A stretch of DNA of 53,423 nt, taken from positions 1 through 53,423 of the forward strand of contig NZ_CAKVJA010000018.1 in the NCBI RefSeq assembly GCF_934754925.1. Reading direction: 5' to 3'. Within the stretch, counting starts at the first letter, position 1, and each line of letters begins with the position of its first letter. The DNA comes from an uncultured Clostridium sp. (GTDB lineage: Bacteria; Bacillota; Clostridia; Clostridiales; Clostridiaceae). A program made the translations under genes and the position numbers. Of this stretch, positions 10,267-19,177 are shown piece after piece. The notes under the pieces are model-generated. The model did not search any database. It was not told the origin of the DNA and saw nothing but the letters and a program-made list of their open reading frames with translations.

Positions 10267-12651
10267 TTAACAAGAATAAAGTTTTGAAACAACTATAGTC
10301 ATATCATCAAGTACTCTTCCATTACATTTTTTCTTAGCTAATTCTAAAATCTCTCTAGAAATTAACTCAGGATTATTTTGCTGTCCTTGTAAATAATTCA
10401 CTATCCAAGAGTAATCTCCAATGTTTCCTTTATCCACATCTATCACTCCATCACTTATTGTTACTATTATGTCACCATTTTTTACTTTTTTCTTAATTGG
10501 TGTAATATTTATATCATCTACTATTCCGAAAGGTAAAGATGAACTATTAATAACTTCAACTTCAGTTCCTCTTTTAATAAAACTCATACTTGCTCCAACT
10601 TTAATAAATTCTATTTCCCCTGTATATAAATCTATAGAATTCATATCTAATGTAGTAAATTTTTCATCTTCACTAAACTTCATTCCCATTATAGAATTTA
10701 CAGCATTAAGCATAGTAACCTCACTAAATCCACCTTCCATAAACTTCTCTATTAATTCTATTGCTGCTTCACTTTCTAAACCTGCTTCTGGTCCTGAACC
10801 CATACCATCACTAACTATAGTTACATATTCTCCCACTTTATTTTGTCCAAAACTATAACTATCTCCAGAGTATTTTTCTCCATCTTTAACATTAAATGAT
10901 ACATGTGAAACTACATTATATTTATAAGATTCCTCTATAGTAATTGAACATTGCCCTGTTTCTGGGTTAATTTTGCATCCATCTTCAGCTATGCTTAATG
11001 GAGTTCTTACTAATTCACTTATAACAGGAATAATTGACTTTCTACAATAATTTTCACCATCATGACTATCTACTTTTATCTTTATCTTTAAACGACCTTT
11101 TCTATCTGTATATGAATAAACATTTTCATATCTTATATGATTTTTTACTAATGTTTTTCTTAATAATTTATCTATTTCTAAGCAACTATCAACATTATTA
11201 TTAAAATCTCCAAGTATACTAGAAACTGTAGTAGCCATATTATTTATTTGATTTGCAATAGCACTTCGCCCTTCTATAAGCCTAGATTTTAATGCTTCAT
11301 TTACTGTATAAGTTGAAAATAACTCTTCTGCACTTTTTAATAATGTACTTCTTTTCACACATTTTAAATTTAAGTCTTTAGGTAAATATACCTTTTTACT
11401 TTCACAACTTAGCATAAGTTCTCCAAAATCAGAAAAAGTACTATGGAGTTCTCTTCCCCAACATTTATTATTCATTTCGCATTCTTGACATACTCTATCC
11501 GCTAAACTTTCAATCATTGCCGTTCCCTTATTTTTCATAAGTAATTTTTCATTACCTGATAAGCTTTCAATAGATGTTGCTACTGCAGTTAATGATCCTC
11601 TTAAAGCTTCTAATCTATCTACAAATTCTAATTTTATTCCTTCAACCTGAGCATCACTTATTATCTTACTCTTTTCTTCATTATTAAGTTCTCTTAATAT
11701 TTCTTTAATATTTTTTTCAGGAATCAATAACATAATAATACCTGCTGCTGCAACTTCTATAATTGATTGAATTGTTATATTACCTGTATACGTTAATATC
11801 ATAAATAATGATATTAAATAAGCTAAAATAGAAAATACCTTTCCAGTTTCCTTAAATACTCCTACAATTAAGCCACATATAGCGTACATTGAAGTTGAAA
11901 TTAATAAATCATTATTAGCAATTCCTATTATTATTCCCATTGTTATACCTAATATTGCACCTGAGTTACTTCCAGAAGCATATGCTGTTGTAATAACCAT
12001 GGCCAATGCTACTATAGTTCTTATTTCAACTCCAAATACGGTAAAATCACCTATTCCTGCTATAACTAAGCAACTTAATATAGCTATACTAATTAATTCT
12101 TCTGTAGAATAAAAATAATTAGTATTTATTTCTTGCATACATCCAATAGCATAATTAAGTATATAAAATACAGGTATTATAACTATTGCTTTAGTCAAAG
12201 AAAAAATTAAATTTATTTCAAAACTTTGCTCTCCAATTAATAAACCTAAAATCAAAGATGTTATAATAATAGTTAAAAATGCTATTCCATTCTTAAACTC
12301 TTTATTTAAAGCATTAAAAATAATTTTACATAATAATATTACTGTTGCTAAAGAAATATATAGTATAATATCTATTTTTTTGCTTCCTCCAGTTAAATAA
12401 CCAACTAAAACTGCTGCAAAAATTAAAATTATCTTTTTTATATCACCTTTTTTGGCTATAGATAAAAAATATCCTATTCCAAATGGTGCTAAGTATAATC
12501 CTTCTACAAATCCAAATCCAACTCTACTAAGCATAGCTCCTGAAGCTATAGTTAATAGCACCCCAAGTATTCCCTTTTCAAAATTTAATTTCTTTTTTTC
12601 TTTTTCACTATCTACCCTTCTATAACTAGGCACCTCAATACCATAATCCAT
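10267..12651 (-). CDS. spoIIE: Stage II sporulation protein E (serine phosphatase)
   Basis: Membrane-bound PP2C-type phosphatase that dephosphorylates SpoIIAA, releasing sigma-F in the forespore, and is linked to polar septation. The N-terminal third holds about ten hydrophobic segments, and a central cytoplasmic region contains a cysteine cluster near CQECEMNNKCWG. The C-terminal PP2C domain (about 590-794) shows ivSDGMGSGPEAGLES and ITISDGVIDV with metal-binding aspartates. The frame is open to 12669, but I choose the ATG at 12651 (MDYGIEVPSYRR): AGGAGA lies 9 nt upstream, and the predicted promoter (12685-12717) would leave almost no leader for the earlier ATG. It is transcribed alone. Confidence 0.95.
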   Translation of the reverse strand: MDYGIEVPSYRRVDSEKEKKKLNFEKGILGVLLTIASGAMLSRVGFGFVEGLYLAPFGIGYFLSIAKKGDIKKIILIFAAVLVGYLTGGSKKIDIILYISLATVILLCKIIFNALNKEFKNGIAFLTIIITSLILGLLIGEQSFEINLIFSLTKAIVIIPVFYILNYAIGCMQEINTNYFYSTEELISIAILSCLVIAGIGDFTVFGVEIRTIVALAMVITTAYASGSNSGAILGITMGIIIGIANNDLLISTSMYAICGLIVGVFKETGKVFSILAYLISLFMILTYTGNITIQSIIEVAAAGIIMLLIPEKNIKEILRELNNEEKSKIISDAQVEGIKLEFVDRLEALRGSLTAVATSIESLSGNEKLLMKNKGTAMIESLADRVCQECEMNNKCWGRELHSTFSDFGELMLSCESKKVYLPKDLNLKCVKRSTLLKSAEELFSTYTVNEALKSRLIEGRSAIANQINNMATTVSSILGDFNNNVDSCLEIDKLLRKTLVKNHIRYENVYSYTDRKGRLKIKIKVDSHDGENYCRKSIIPVISELVRTPLSIAEDGCKINPETGQCSITIEESYKYNVVSHVSFNVKDGEKYSGDSYSFGQNKVGEYVTIVSDGMGSGPEAGLESEAAIELIEKFMEGGFSEVTMLNAVNSIMGMKFSEDEKFTTLDMNSIDLYTGEIEFIKVGASMSFIKRGTEVEVINSSSLPFGIVDDINITPIKKKVKNGDIIVTISDGVIDVDKGNIGDYSWIVNYLQGQQNNPELISREILELAKKKCNGRVLDDMTIVVSKLYSC

Positions 12652-12684
12652 ACTTATCATTCTCCTCATAAAATTCCTAATAAA

Positions 12685-12717
12685 ATAATATCATTTTTAT
12701 AATTAAACTTATGTCAA
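12685..12717 (-). promoter_or_regulatory. Probable Spo0A-dependent sigma-A promoter of spoIIE
   Basis: On the minus strand, TTGACA (12712-12717) and TATTAT (12685-12690) are separated by exactly 21 bp. Spacers of 21-22 bp are known from the Spo0A-activated spoIIE and spoIIG promoters of B. subtilis. I do not see a perfect Spo0A box (TGTCGAA) beside it; only one- or two-mismatch candidates occur upstream. Confidence 0.55.
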
Positions 12718-12946
12718 TTAATGTTTGCTAACATTTTATTTCGTAAGACATCATTCCTTTTTTTTCCAACAAAAGTTTTAATATTTTCTTTTTAGAAACT
12801 TTAACTATTCTTTTTAAGTAAGAACATAAGTTTTTCTAGAGGTATTTTAAATAATTAGTTTGTACATTTTGTCGTAAAAGAAAAACAATTTTATATATTG
12901 CTTTAGTAATAAAACGAAAGTTTATTTAATATATTTATTTTTACGC
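12718..12946. other. AT-rich gap upstream of spoIIE
   Basis: No gene is seen between the spoIIE promoter and the tRNA terminator. The only items noted are a Spo0A-box-like TGTCGTA at about 12874-12880 (one mismatch to TGTCGAA) and the sequence TTTCGTAAGACA near 12739. Both are too weak to call. Confidence 0.4.
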
Positions 12947-12981
12947 AAAAAAAGAGATACAAATTACTTTGTATCTCTTTT
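12947..12981 (-). terminator. Terminator of the tRNA cluster
   Basis: AGAGATACAAA and TTTGTATCTCT form a perfect 11-bp stem with a 4-nt loop. The minus strand continues with seven T residues. It directly follows the tRNA-Leu gene that ends the cluster. Confidence 0.92.
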
Positions 12982-13067
12982 GGTGCTGAAGACCGGAATC
13001 GAACCGGTACGGTATCGCTACCGCAGGATTTTAAGTCCTGTGCGTCTGCCTGTTCCGCCACTTCAGC
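12981..13067 (-). tRNA. tRNA-Leu (anticodon TAA), copy 1
   Basis: An 87-nt class II tRNA with a long variable arm, encoded CCA, and anticodon TAA in the loop flanked by GGACT and AATCC. It is the last gene in the cluster and is identical to the copy at 13250-13336. Confidence 0.96.
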
Positions 13068-13072
13068 GTATA

Positions 13073-13149
13073 TGGTAGCGGAAATAGGACTTGAACCTAC
13101 GACACCTCGGGTATGAACCGAGTGCTCTAGCCAGCTGAGCTATTCCGCC
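13073..13149 (-). tRNA. tRNA-Met elongator (anticodon CAT)
   Basis: A 77-nt tRNA with acceptor GGCGGAA/TTCCGCT, encoded CCA, and anticodon loop GGTTCATACCC. It resembles elongator tRNA-Met of Firmicutes rather than the lysidine-modified tRNA-Ile2, which has a GG(A/C)CCTT-type acceptor. Confidence 0.9.
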
Positions 13150-13153
13150 ATGT

Positions 13154-13229
<76 letters not shown>

Positions 13230-13249
13230 TTATTAAGTTGAATTTAGTT

Positions 13250-13336
13250 TGGTGCTGAAGACCGGAATCGAACCGGTACGGTATCGCTACCGCAGGATTT
13301 TAAGTCCTGTGCGTCTGCCTGTTCCGCCACTTCAGC
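13250..13336 (-). tRNA. tRNA-Leu (anticodon TAA), copy 2
   Basis: An 87-nt gene identical to the copy at 12981-13067. It is the first gene of the four-tRNA cluster in transcription order. The two copies bracket the Met and fMet genes as direct repeats. Confidence 0.96.
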
Positions 13337-13534
13337 GTATTTTTTATCGCCGTCATCTGACGACAAAATTAATTATATATGATGAACATAATACTGTCAA
13401 CATTTTTTTTGCTTTTTTTTATATTTTTTTATACCTTTTTATAAACCCTAGTAAAATAGCCACTTTCAGCCTTATTAATTTTGAGCTTTTCATATTAATT
13501 TTATTATTAAAAGCATTAAAATTAAAAAAAAGAA

Positions 13535-13578
13535 ATAAAAAAAAGAGAATGATAAATTTAAATATATCATCTCTCTTA
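13535..13578 (-). terminator. Intrinsic terminator after the S1-domain gene
   Basis: An imperfect inverted repeat (AGAGAGATGATA against TTATCATTCTCT) is followed on the minus strand by eight T residues. It lies about 30 bp past the stop at 13606. Confidence 0.8.
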
Positions 13579-13605
13579 TATATAAAACTATATTATGTCT
13601 AAAAT

Positions 13606-14004
13606 CTAAAAACTTTTTCTTGATCTTGCTTTAAATTCTTGATGCTTTTTGAAGTCTTGTTGTCTTTCTTCACTATCTTTTAAGAATCTAGACATTATAT
13701 CTTCAAAATTTGCTGGAGCAGCTTTTTTCTCAGTTTTCCATTCAATTTCTGCTGGCTTAACTGATTTTTTCTTAACATTAGCTTGCTTTATAGATAAGCT
13801 AATCTTTCCATTATCATCTATTGATATAACTTTTACCTTAACCTTATCTTGTTCATTAAGATGTTGTCTGATATCTTTAACAAAAGAATCTGCAACTTCT
13901 GAAATATGCACTAATCCTGTCTTACCTTCTATTTCTACGAAAGCTCCGAAGTTCGTAATATTTACCACTGTACCCTCTAATATGTTTCCTGCCATTAAGG
14001 TCAT
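13606..14004 (-). CDS. yabR: S1-domain RNA-binding protein, YabR family
   Basis: A small cytoplasmic protein with one S1 RNA-binding domain (about residues 4-75: GNILEGTVVNITNFGAFVEI, GLVHISEVAD, GKISLSIKQA) and a basic, lysine-rich tail. The B. subtilis homologue YabR sits at the same place, after divIC. The frame is open to 14061, but that start lacks a ribosome binding site. I use the ATG at 14004 (AAGGAGG 12 nt upstream, 132 residues). An ATG at 13995 is the alternative and would give 129 residues, close to YabR. The exact RNA target is not known from the sequence. Confidence 0.85.
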   Translation of the reverse strand: MTLMAGNILEGTVVNITNFGAFVEIEGKTGLVHISEVADSFVKDIRQHLNEQDKVKVKVISIDDNGKISLSIKQANVKKKSVKPAEIEWKTEKKAAPANFEDIMSRFLKDSEERQQDFKKHQEFKARSRKSF

Positions 14005-14090
14005 TTTACAAAGAATCCTCCTTAAAATTAAATAATCTATGTTACTAATAATAATAACCACATTAATAGAAATTTAAACTTAAACCAATA

Positions 14091-14372
14091 CTATTCTGAA
14101 CTGTTATCTGGAATAACTTGTTGCTCGCCTTCTTTTATCAGACCTAATCTTTCTCTTGCTAATTTTTCTAAATATTCATTATTACTCTGAGCTCTATCTA
14201 ACTCTGCTTGCAACTTAATATTTTTTTCCTTCAACTCTTGTAATTCTTGAGTTTGAATAGCAATATCGTTCTTTATCCTTCTTAGTACAGTTAATTGCTT
14301 TACTAAGCATATACTAAAAACTCCTATAATTAAAACAACAATAATTCCCTTAAGGTTTATGTTTTTTTTCAT
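14091..14372 (-). CDS. divIC: Septum formation initiator, DivIC/FtsB-like
   Basis: A single-pass membrane protein of the division complex that acts with FtsL and DivIB outside the membrane. The 93 residues comprise a short cytoplasmic N-terminus, one membrane helix (about 9-27), a leucine-zipper-like coiled coil (about 30-70, LQELKEKNIKLQAELDRAQS), and the conserved ARERLGLIKEGEQQ end of the family. It keeps the B. subtilis position between yabQ and yabR. The ribosome binding site (AAGGG) is 12 nt from the ATG, a little long. Confidence 0.9.
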   Translation of the reverse strand: MKKNINLKGIIVVLIIGVFSICLVKQLTVLRRIKNDIAIQTQELQELKEKNIKLQAELDRAQSNNEYLEKLARERLGLIKEGEQQVIPDNSSE

Positions 14373-14454
14373 AAATATATAGTACCCTTCTTTTATATCA
14401 TTCTATAAATATATTGTAAACACTCTACATATTTAATTCAAGATATTTTTTATA

Positions 14455-14847
14455 CTAATTATTTTTTCCAGTAATATTATAAAATATAATTTTAAATGGA
14501 TATATAATATTTTTGAAAATAATTCTAAACACTTTACTTAATATATTAACAACTTCTAACTCAAATCTTATACACCTATTGCTAATAAATTTCATATATA
14601 ATCCAAGGGATATTAACATAAATATATAAACATATGCTCCTAAAAATGCATAATTCGTATAAAGAAGAAATGCAAAAATAATCATAGCAGCTAATATCCA
14701 AAATAGTGTATCTTCTATTGCTATTATAAATTTTGGCACCTTGCTACCCCTAATTATTCTATATAAGTCAAACATTAAGCCGGTTAATATACCAGCCAAT
14801 AATGCATACAATATAATGCTAAACTGTATATTAGTATCTAATGGCAT
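14455..14847 (-). CDS. yabQ: Spore cortex biosynthesis protein YabQ
   Basis: A 130-residue integral membrane protein of the YabQ family, required for spore cortex formation in B. subtilis. Three to four hydrophobic segments are visible (about 8-28, 42-65, 67-86). The family motif GILTGLMFDLYRIIRG lies near the N-terminus, and a basic amphipathic C-terminus follows. It is 9 bp downstream of yabP with an AGGAGG ribosome binding site, so the two are in one operon. Confidence 0.88.
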   Translation of the reverse strand: MPLDTNIQFSIILYALLAGILTGLMFDLYRIIRGSKVPKFIIAIEDTLFWILAAMIIFAFLLYTNYAFLGAYVYIFMLISLGLYMKFISNRCIRFELEVVNILSKVFRIIFKNIIYPFKIIFYNITGKNN

Positions 14848-14856
14848 AATAACCTC

Positions 14857-15150
14857 CTACTTGAAAAGTCTTCCTATTATACTTTCCTTCTCTTTCTTTA
14901 TTTCCTTTCCACTATAAACAATATAATATATATCTCCATTTATCATTACATCGCCATTTTGCACATCTAATTTATTCATTTTTAAGTTTAATCCCTTTAT
15001 AGTTAGTGCCCCTAATTTAGTGTTTAGTAATATTTTTTCGTCATCAAAACTAATGACTTCTTCTACCCCTGTTAATGTCATCTTCTTTCTATTTTCTAGT
15101 ATAATGTTTCCTCTATTATCCTCAATTTTATTATCTATTTTTTTCTCCAT
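14857..15150 (-). CDS. yabP: Sporulation protein YabP
   Basis: A 97-residue soluble protein of the YabP/YqfC family, which supports spore coat and cortex formation in the mother cell. It shows the family pattern with RKKMTLTGVEEVISFDDEKILLNTKLGALTIKGLNL, and no signal peptide. It lies upstream of yabQ and downstream of rqcP, matching B. subtilis yabO-yabP-yabQ. The ATG has GGAGG about 8 nt upstream. Confidence 0.9.
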   Translation of the reverse strand: MEKKIDNKIEDNRGNIILENRKKMTLTGVEEVISFDDEKILLNTKLGALTIKGLNLKMNKLDVQNGDVMINGDIYYIVYSGKEIKKEKESIIGRLFK

Positions 15151-15202
15151 TATCTATTCCTCCATATATTTCTTGATTAAATATATGAAGTATTTTAAAA
15201 AA

Positions 15203-15463
15203 TTATTCTTGGTCCTCTACACCTTCTAGGATTTCATACATTTCCTTAGCATTTTCTTTTCTTACATGCTCTGCTATATTTATTATTTTTGCTTTTAATT
15301 TTCTATTTGCAAATGTAATTTCAATTATATCTCCTTCTTTAACATCTGTTGATGGCTTTGCTATTTTATCATTAATAGCTACTCTTCCACCTTCACATGC
15401 CTCTTTTGCCACTGTTCTTCTTTTTATTATTCTTGAAACCTTTAGATATTTATCTAATCTCAT
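15203..15463 (-). CDS. rqcP: S4-domain ribosome quality control protein RqcP (YabO)
   Basis: An 86-residue protein made almost entirely of one S4 RNA-binding domain (MRLDKYLKVSRIIKRRTVAKEAC ... GDIIEITFANRKLKAKI). Its B. subtilis homologue binds stalled 50S subunits and aids alanine tailing by RqcH. E. coli Hsp15 is a more distant relative. It begins only about 40 bp after the hup terminator, so its promoter must overlap the end of hup or that terminator. It probably leads the yabP-yabQ-divIC-yabR transcript. Confidence 0.9.
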   Translation of the reverse strand: MRLDKYLKVSRIIKRRTVAKEACEGGRVAINDKIAKPSTDVKEGDIIEITFANRKLKAKIINIAEHVRKENAKEMYEILEGVEDQE

Positions 15464-15499
15464 TTATACTTCCCCTTATCTCAAAATTATTTTTGTGTA

Positions 15500-15525
15500 T
15501 CAAAAAACCCGAGATAACTCGGGCT
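15500..15525 (-). terminator. Intrinsic terminator after hup
   Basis: CCCGAG and CTCGGG form a GC-rich 6-bp stem with loop TTAT, followed by six T residues on the minus strand. It is a textbook Rho-independent terminator, 12 bp past the hup stop. Confidence 0.96.
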
Positions 15526-15536
15526 TACATTTATAA

Positions 15537-15812
15537 TTACTTATTAACTCTTTCTTTAAACTCTTTTCCTGCTTTAAATACTGGAACAGTTGAAGCTGGA
15601 ATGTTTATAGTTTCTTTAGTTCTTGGGTTTCTTCCTTCTCTAGCTGCTCTTTCTCTAGTTTCAAAAGTACCAAATCCAACTAATTGAACTTTTTCTCCAT
15701 TTTCTAAAGCTTCTTGAACTGAATCAATAAATGCCTTTAAAGCTGTTTCTGCATCTTTCTTTGTTAATTGGCTTTTTTCAGCCATGCTAGTAATTAATTC
15801 TGCTTTATTCAC
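15537..15812 (-). CDS. hup: DNA-binding protein HU
   Basis: A nucleoid-associated dimeric protein that bends DNA non-specifically. The 91-residue sequence begins MNKAELITSMAEKSQLTKKDAE and has the beta-arm signature GFGTFETRERAAREGRNPRTKE. It starts at GTG with GGAGG 9 nt upstream. It has its own 254-bp upstream gap and a strong terminator, so it is a separate transcription unit sitting inside the sporulation-linked yab cluster, where B. subtilis has no hup. Confidence 0.97.
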   Translation of the reverse strand: MNKAELITSMAEKSQLTKKDAETALKAFIDSVQEALENGEKVQLVGFGTFETRERAAREGRNPRTKETINIPASTVPVFKAGKEFKERVNK

Positions 15813-16066
15813 GATTTACATCCTCCTTAAATAAACAGTTAAAAATATTGTAGTTAACTATTTTTAATTATGTACTATAACTACATTACCTTATTATATA
15901 TCCACTTTATAAAGTAGTCTATAGTAATATGGGTGGTTTTCTATAAAAATATATTTATTACAACTTTTTCTTGTAGTATAGTCATTAATTTGTTATTCCC
16001 TTAAAAATATTCTGCATAAACTAAAAAAATCCTCCTGTTACTGCAGAAAATTCAATTTTTTCTTTA

Positions 16067-17515
16067 CTAATCGTACTTCTTAGAATCTTCCCATAATTTA
16101 TTCATTTCGTCTAATGTAACACTTTTTAAATCTTTTCCCTGTTTTAATACATTATCTTCAATAAAGCTAAATCTTTTTATGAACTTTTTAGTAGATTTGT
16201 TTAATGCTTCTTCTTCATCTACGTTTAATAATCTCGATACATTAACACAAGCAAATAATAAATCTCCAACTTCATTCATTATTTTTTCCATATTATTGGT
16301 TTTATATACATCTAATACTTCATTTATTTCTTCTTGAATCTTTTTAACTGCTTCATCTAAACTTTCAAAATCAAATCCCACTTTAGCAACCTTTTTTTGC
16401 ACCTTATGTGCCTTTATTAAAGCTGGTAGTGTTTTTGCTATTCCATTTATTTCTTCAGTAAGTGTTTCATAACTTTTCTCTTTCTTTTTTAATTCGTCCC
16501 AGTTTTCTAATACTTCCTCTGAATTATTAGCAATTTCATCTCCAAAGACATGTGGATGCCTATAAATCATCTTAGAAGTAATTGCTTCTATTACATCTGA
16601 TATATTAAAATATCCATCCTCTTTTCCTATAACAGAATGGAATACAACTTGCAATAGAACATCTCCTAACTCTTCAATTAATCCATCTATATTATCATCT
16701 TCTATAGCTTCAATTACTTCATAAGCCTCTTCTAAAAGCGAATTTTTTATACTTTCATGAGTTTGTTCTCTATCCCAGGCACATCCATTTTCACCTCTTA
16801 AAACTTCTATTGTATCAACTAAATCATAAAAATCCTTTTTGTTATTTATATCCTTAGGAATATATACAGAAGTTAAATAATCTATATCTTCTTGCATATC
16901 AAGTTCATATATTGGAATTTTTCTTATAGATTCTTCTCCTTCTATTCCTGCAGCTCTAACGTAATAAATTTCAGTTTCATCATGATAATACTCTAGTAAT
17001 TCAAGTTTAACTTCTGATGCTATTAATGGATTATACACTTGGGTTATTATAGTTCCAATTCTTTTATCTAAAATTTGATTTTTTATATCGAAAGCATCTA
17101 TAATTTTTAATCCTTCTATTGGATCTATCTGTAATCTATCCATCATAGCATCTACGAAACTAACTGCTGGTAATATCTTATATTCAATATTGTTTTCGTT
17201 ACATAAATTAATTAAATTTAAAACTGATCTTTCTGCAACTAAAGGATGACCTGGCACTGCATATACTAACTCTCCAGATATCTTATATTCCTCTATCATA
17301 CTTTTAGCAATATTAGAATACACCTCATCGAAACTACTTCCCTCTTCATAATAATTATCACAAGTTTTAAAATCTTCTAATCTATTCTTTAAATAATCAA
17401 CTGTAGGATGCTTTTCTGTTCTAAAATATAAATTTTTACTTTCTTGTAAAGCCTCAACAGCTCCTATAGTTAATGCCTCTGGTGAACCCGGTCCTAATCC
17501 AACTATTTTTATCAT
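16067..17515 (-). CDS. yabN: MazG-family NTP pyrophosphohydrolase with methylase-like domain (YabN)
   Basis: A two-domain protein of 482 residues. The N-terminal half (about 1-220) is a tetrapyrrole-methylase-like fold beginning MIKIVGLGPGSPEALTIGA. The C-terminal half is a MazG NTP pyrophosphohydrolase with two EExxE-type metal sites (LLEEAYEVIEAIEDDN, EELGDVLLQVVFHSVIG, and a second copy near EEINEVLDVYK). MazG clears abnormal or excess nucleoside triphosphates. This fusion is the YabN architecture of Firmicutes. It is 17 bp downstream of spoVB, so the two are probably co-transcribed. Confidence 0.93.
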   Translation of the reverse strand: MIKIVGLGPGSPEALTIGAVEALQESKNLYFRTEKHPTVDYLKNRLEDFKTCDNYYEEGSSFDEVYSNIAKSMIEEYKISGELVYAVPGHPLVAERSVLNLINLCNENNIEYKILPAVSFVDAMMDRLQIDPIEGLKIIDAFDIKNQILDKRIGTIITQVYNPLIASEVKLELLEYYHDETEIYYVRAAGIEGEESIRKIPIYELDMQEDIDYLTSVYIPKDINNKKDFYDLVDTIEVLRGENGCAWDREQTHESIKNSLLEEAYEVIEAIEDDNIDGLIEELGDVLLQVVFHSVIGKEDGYFNISDVIEAITSKMIYRHPHVFGDEIANNSEEVLENWDELKKKEKSYETLTEEINGIAKTLPALIKAHKVQKKVAKVGFDFESLDEAVKKIQEEINEVLDVYKTNNMEKIMNEVGDLLFACVNVSRLLNVDEEEALNKSTKKFIKRFSFIEDNVLKQGKDLKSVTLDEMNKLWEDSKKYD

Positions 17516-17532
17516 ATAGTAATCTCCTTACA

Positions 17533-19062
17533 TCATTTTCTTGCTAATCTATTCTTTATTTCATCAACTTCAAATATTTTAAAGAGTAAAATAGCTATCA
17601 TATATATAATAATACCCATAAATATTGATAATAAGCAAGAAATACTATTATTATCTAACCTTTCCACAATAAAATTATAACTAAATAAAACTACAACTAT
17701 CATTGCAACAGAAGCATAAGCTGGTTTTATAAAAGAATCATAAATACTTACTTTACATTTAGTTTTTGTTCTAAGTGCTATAAGATTTAATATAGTAACT
17801 ACAATATATGCAGAAACAGTTGCTATTACAGCTCCAAAAATATTTATTGTTGGAATAGGAACTAAAAATATTGTCAAAACAACCTTTACAATACATCCTA
17901 TTATTAAATTAATAACTGGTCTTATATAATGATTGGTTGCTTGTAATATAGATGTAGTTGTTTGAGTTGTTATTACAAAGGGAATTGATATAGACAAATA
18001 TCTTAATATTTCTATTCCTTCATACTTATCAAAAAATACTAATTTCATTATTGGACCCGCTAAACAAAACATTCCTAGGCTACATGGCAATGCTATTACG
18101 GCTGACAACTTCATTGCTATATTTATTTTACTTTGCATTTCTTCTTTTCTGTTTAGTATATAATGCTCTGAAATTATTGGAATTAATGATGTACATATAG
18201 CTACAGATAATGTTAATGGTATATTTACTAATACAGCAGCTTTACCTGTAAGTTGTCCATATAATGCGGTAGCATTAGTAACTCCTGATTCTATTAACTT
18301 TTGAGGAACTACAATAGAGTCTATTAAATTCATTATAGTTCCAACTGTAGCACCTAAAGAAATAGGAATTGCTATTTTTAATATTTCATTTAATATATCT
18401 GTATTGGTTTTTATCTTCTTAATCCCCATCTCTTTTCTTACTTTTATATATTTAATCCATAAATATATACTTGCTATCATTGCACCTCCCGCAGCTCCAA
18501 ATGCAGCTCCTCCTGCTGAATACTCTATACCCTTAGGTAAAAGTATATAAGCTAGTCCAACTCCAATTATAACTCTACCTATTTGTTCTAATACTTGTGA
18601 TGTTCCTGATGGAGTCATATTTTGTAATCCTTGAAAAAAGCCCCTATATACATTTACAAAAGAAACCATCATAGGCGCGAAAGAGATTCCTATCAATGCG
18701 TAATATGATTTCATATCCCATTTTAAAAAATTGATTATTGGTTTAGCAAAGAAAAATAATATTAATGATGTTCCAATACCTAATGTCATCATTAAATAAG
18801 ATGATTCCTTAACAACTTCATAGCCACCTTCAACATCTCCCATTGCATTTCTTTCTGAAATCATTTTTGAAACTGCAACAGGAACCCCACTTGCCATGGC
18901 AACGAAAAACATATATAAAGGGTAAGACAATTGGTAATATCCTATTCCTTCATCACCTATTAGCATTATTAATGGCCATCTAAAGAAAAAACCTAACACT
19001 TTTGCTACCATTCCTGCTAATCCTAGAACCAAACTTCCCTTTATAAGAGATTGTTTCTTCAT
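17533..19062 (-). CDS. spoVB: Stage V sporulation protein B, MOP-superfamily flippase
   Basis: A polytopic membrane protein of 509 residues with about 14 hydrophobic segments, in the polysaccharide transporter branch of the MATE/MOP flippase superfamily. It begins MKKQSLIKGSLVLGLAGMVAKVLGFFFRWPL and contains the ASGVPVAVSKMISERNA motif typical of SpoVB/YabM proteins. SpoVB-type proteins export lipid-linked precursors for spore cortex synthesis. Whether this copy is SpoVB or the neighbouring YabM paralogue cannot be settled from sequence alone; its place next to yabN and spoVT is that of YabM in B. subtilis. The ATG has GGAGG upstream. Confidence 0.87.
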   Translation of the reverse strand: MKKQSLIKGSLVLGLAGMVAKVLGFFFRWPLIMLIGDEGIGYYQLSYPLYMFFVAMASGVPVAVSKMISERNAMGDVEGGYEVVKESSYLMMTLGIGTSLILFFFAKPIINFLKWDMKSYYALIGISFAPMMVSFVNVYRGFFQGLQNMTPSGTSQVLEQIGRVIIGVGLAYILLPKGIEYSAGGAAFGAAGGAMIASIYLWIKYIKVRKEMGIKKIKTNTDILNEILKIAIPISLGATVGTIMNLIDSIVVPQKLIESGVTNATALYGQLTGKAAVLVNIPLTLSVAICTSLIPIISEHYILNRKEEMQSKINIAMKLSAVIALPCSLGMFCLAGPIMKLVFFDKYEGIEILRYLSISIPFVITTQTTTSILQATNHYIRPVINLIIGCIVKVVLTIFLVPIPTINIFGAVIATVSAYIVVTILNLIALRTKTKCKVSIYDSFIKPAYASVAMIVVVLFSYNFIVERLDNNSISCLLSIFMGIIIYMIAILLFKIFEVDEIKNRLARK

Positions 19063-19177
19063 AAAATACCTCCAAACTTAAATTACTAACTACTACTAAT
19101 TTTTATTTAAAGCTTAGAGGTATTATTACATATATTCTTTGTTTATTTTCTAAATATTGTAATACTAATTTAATAAC

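Noticed and set aside
12739..12880. Spo0A boxes upstream of spoIIE
   Set aside because: Only one- and two-mismatch versions of TGTCGAA occur, at unhelpful distances; in AT-rich DNA these are expected by chance.
13249..13602. Plus-strand open frame running across tRNA-Leu
   Set aside because: The first third is the complement of a tRNA gene and the rest is AT-rich low-complexity sequence; no start signal.
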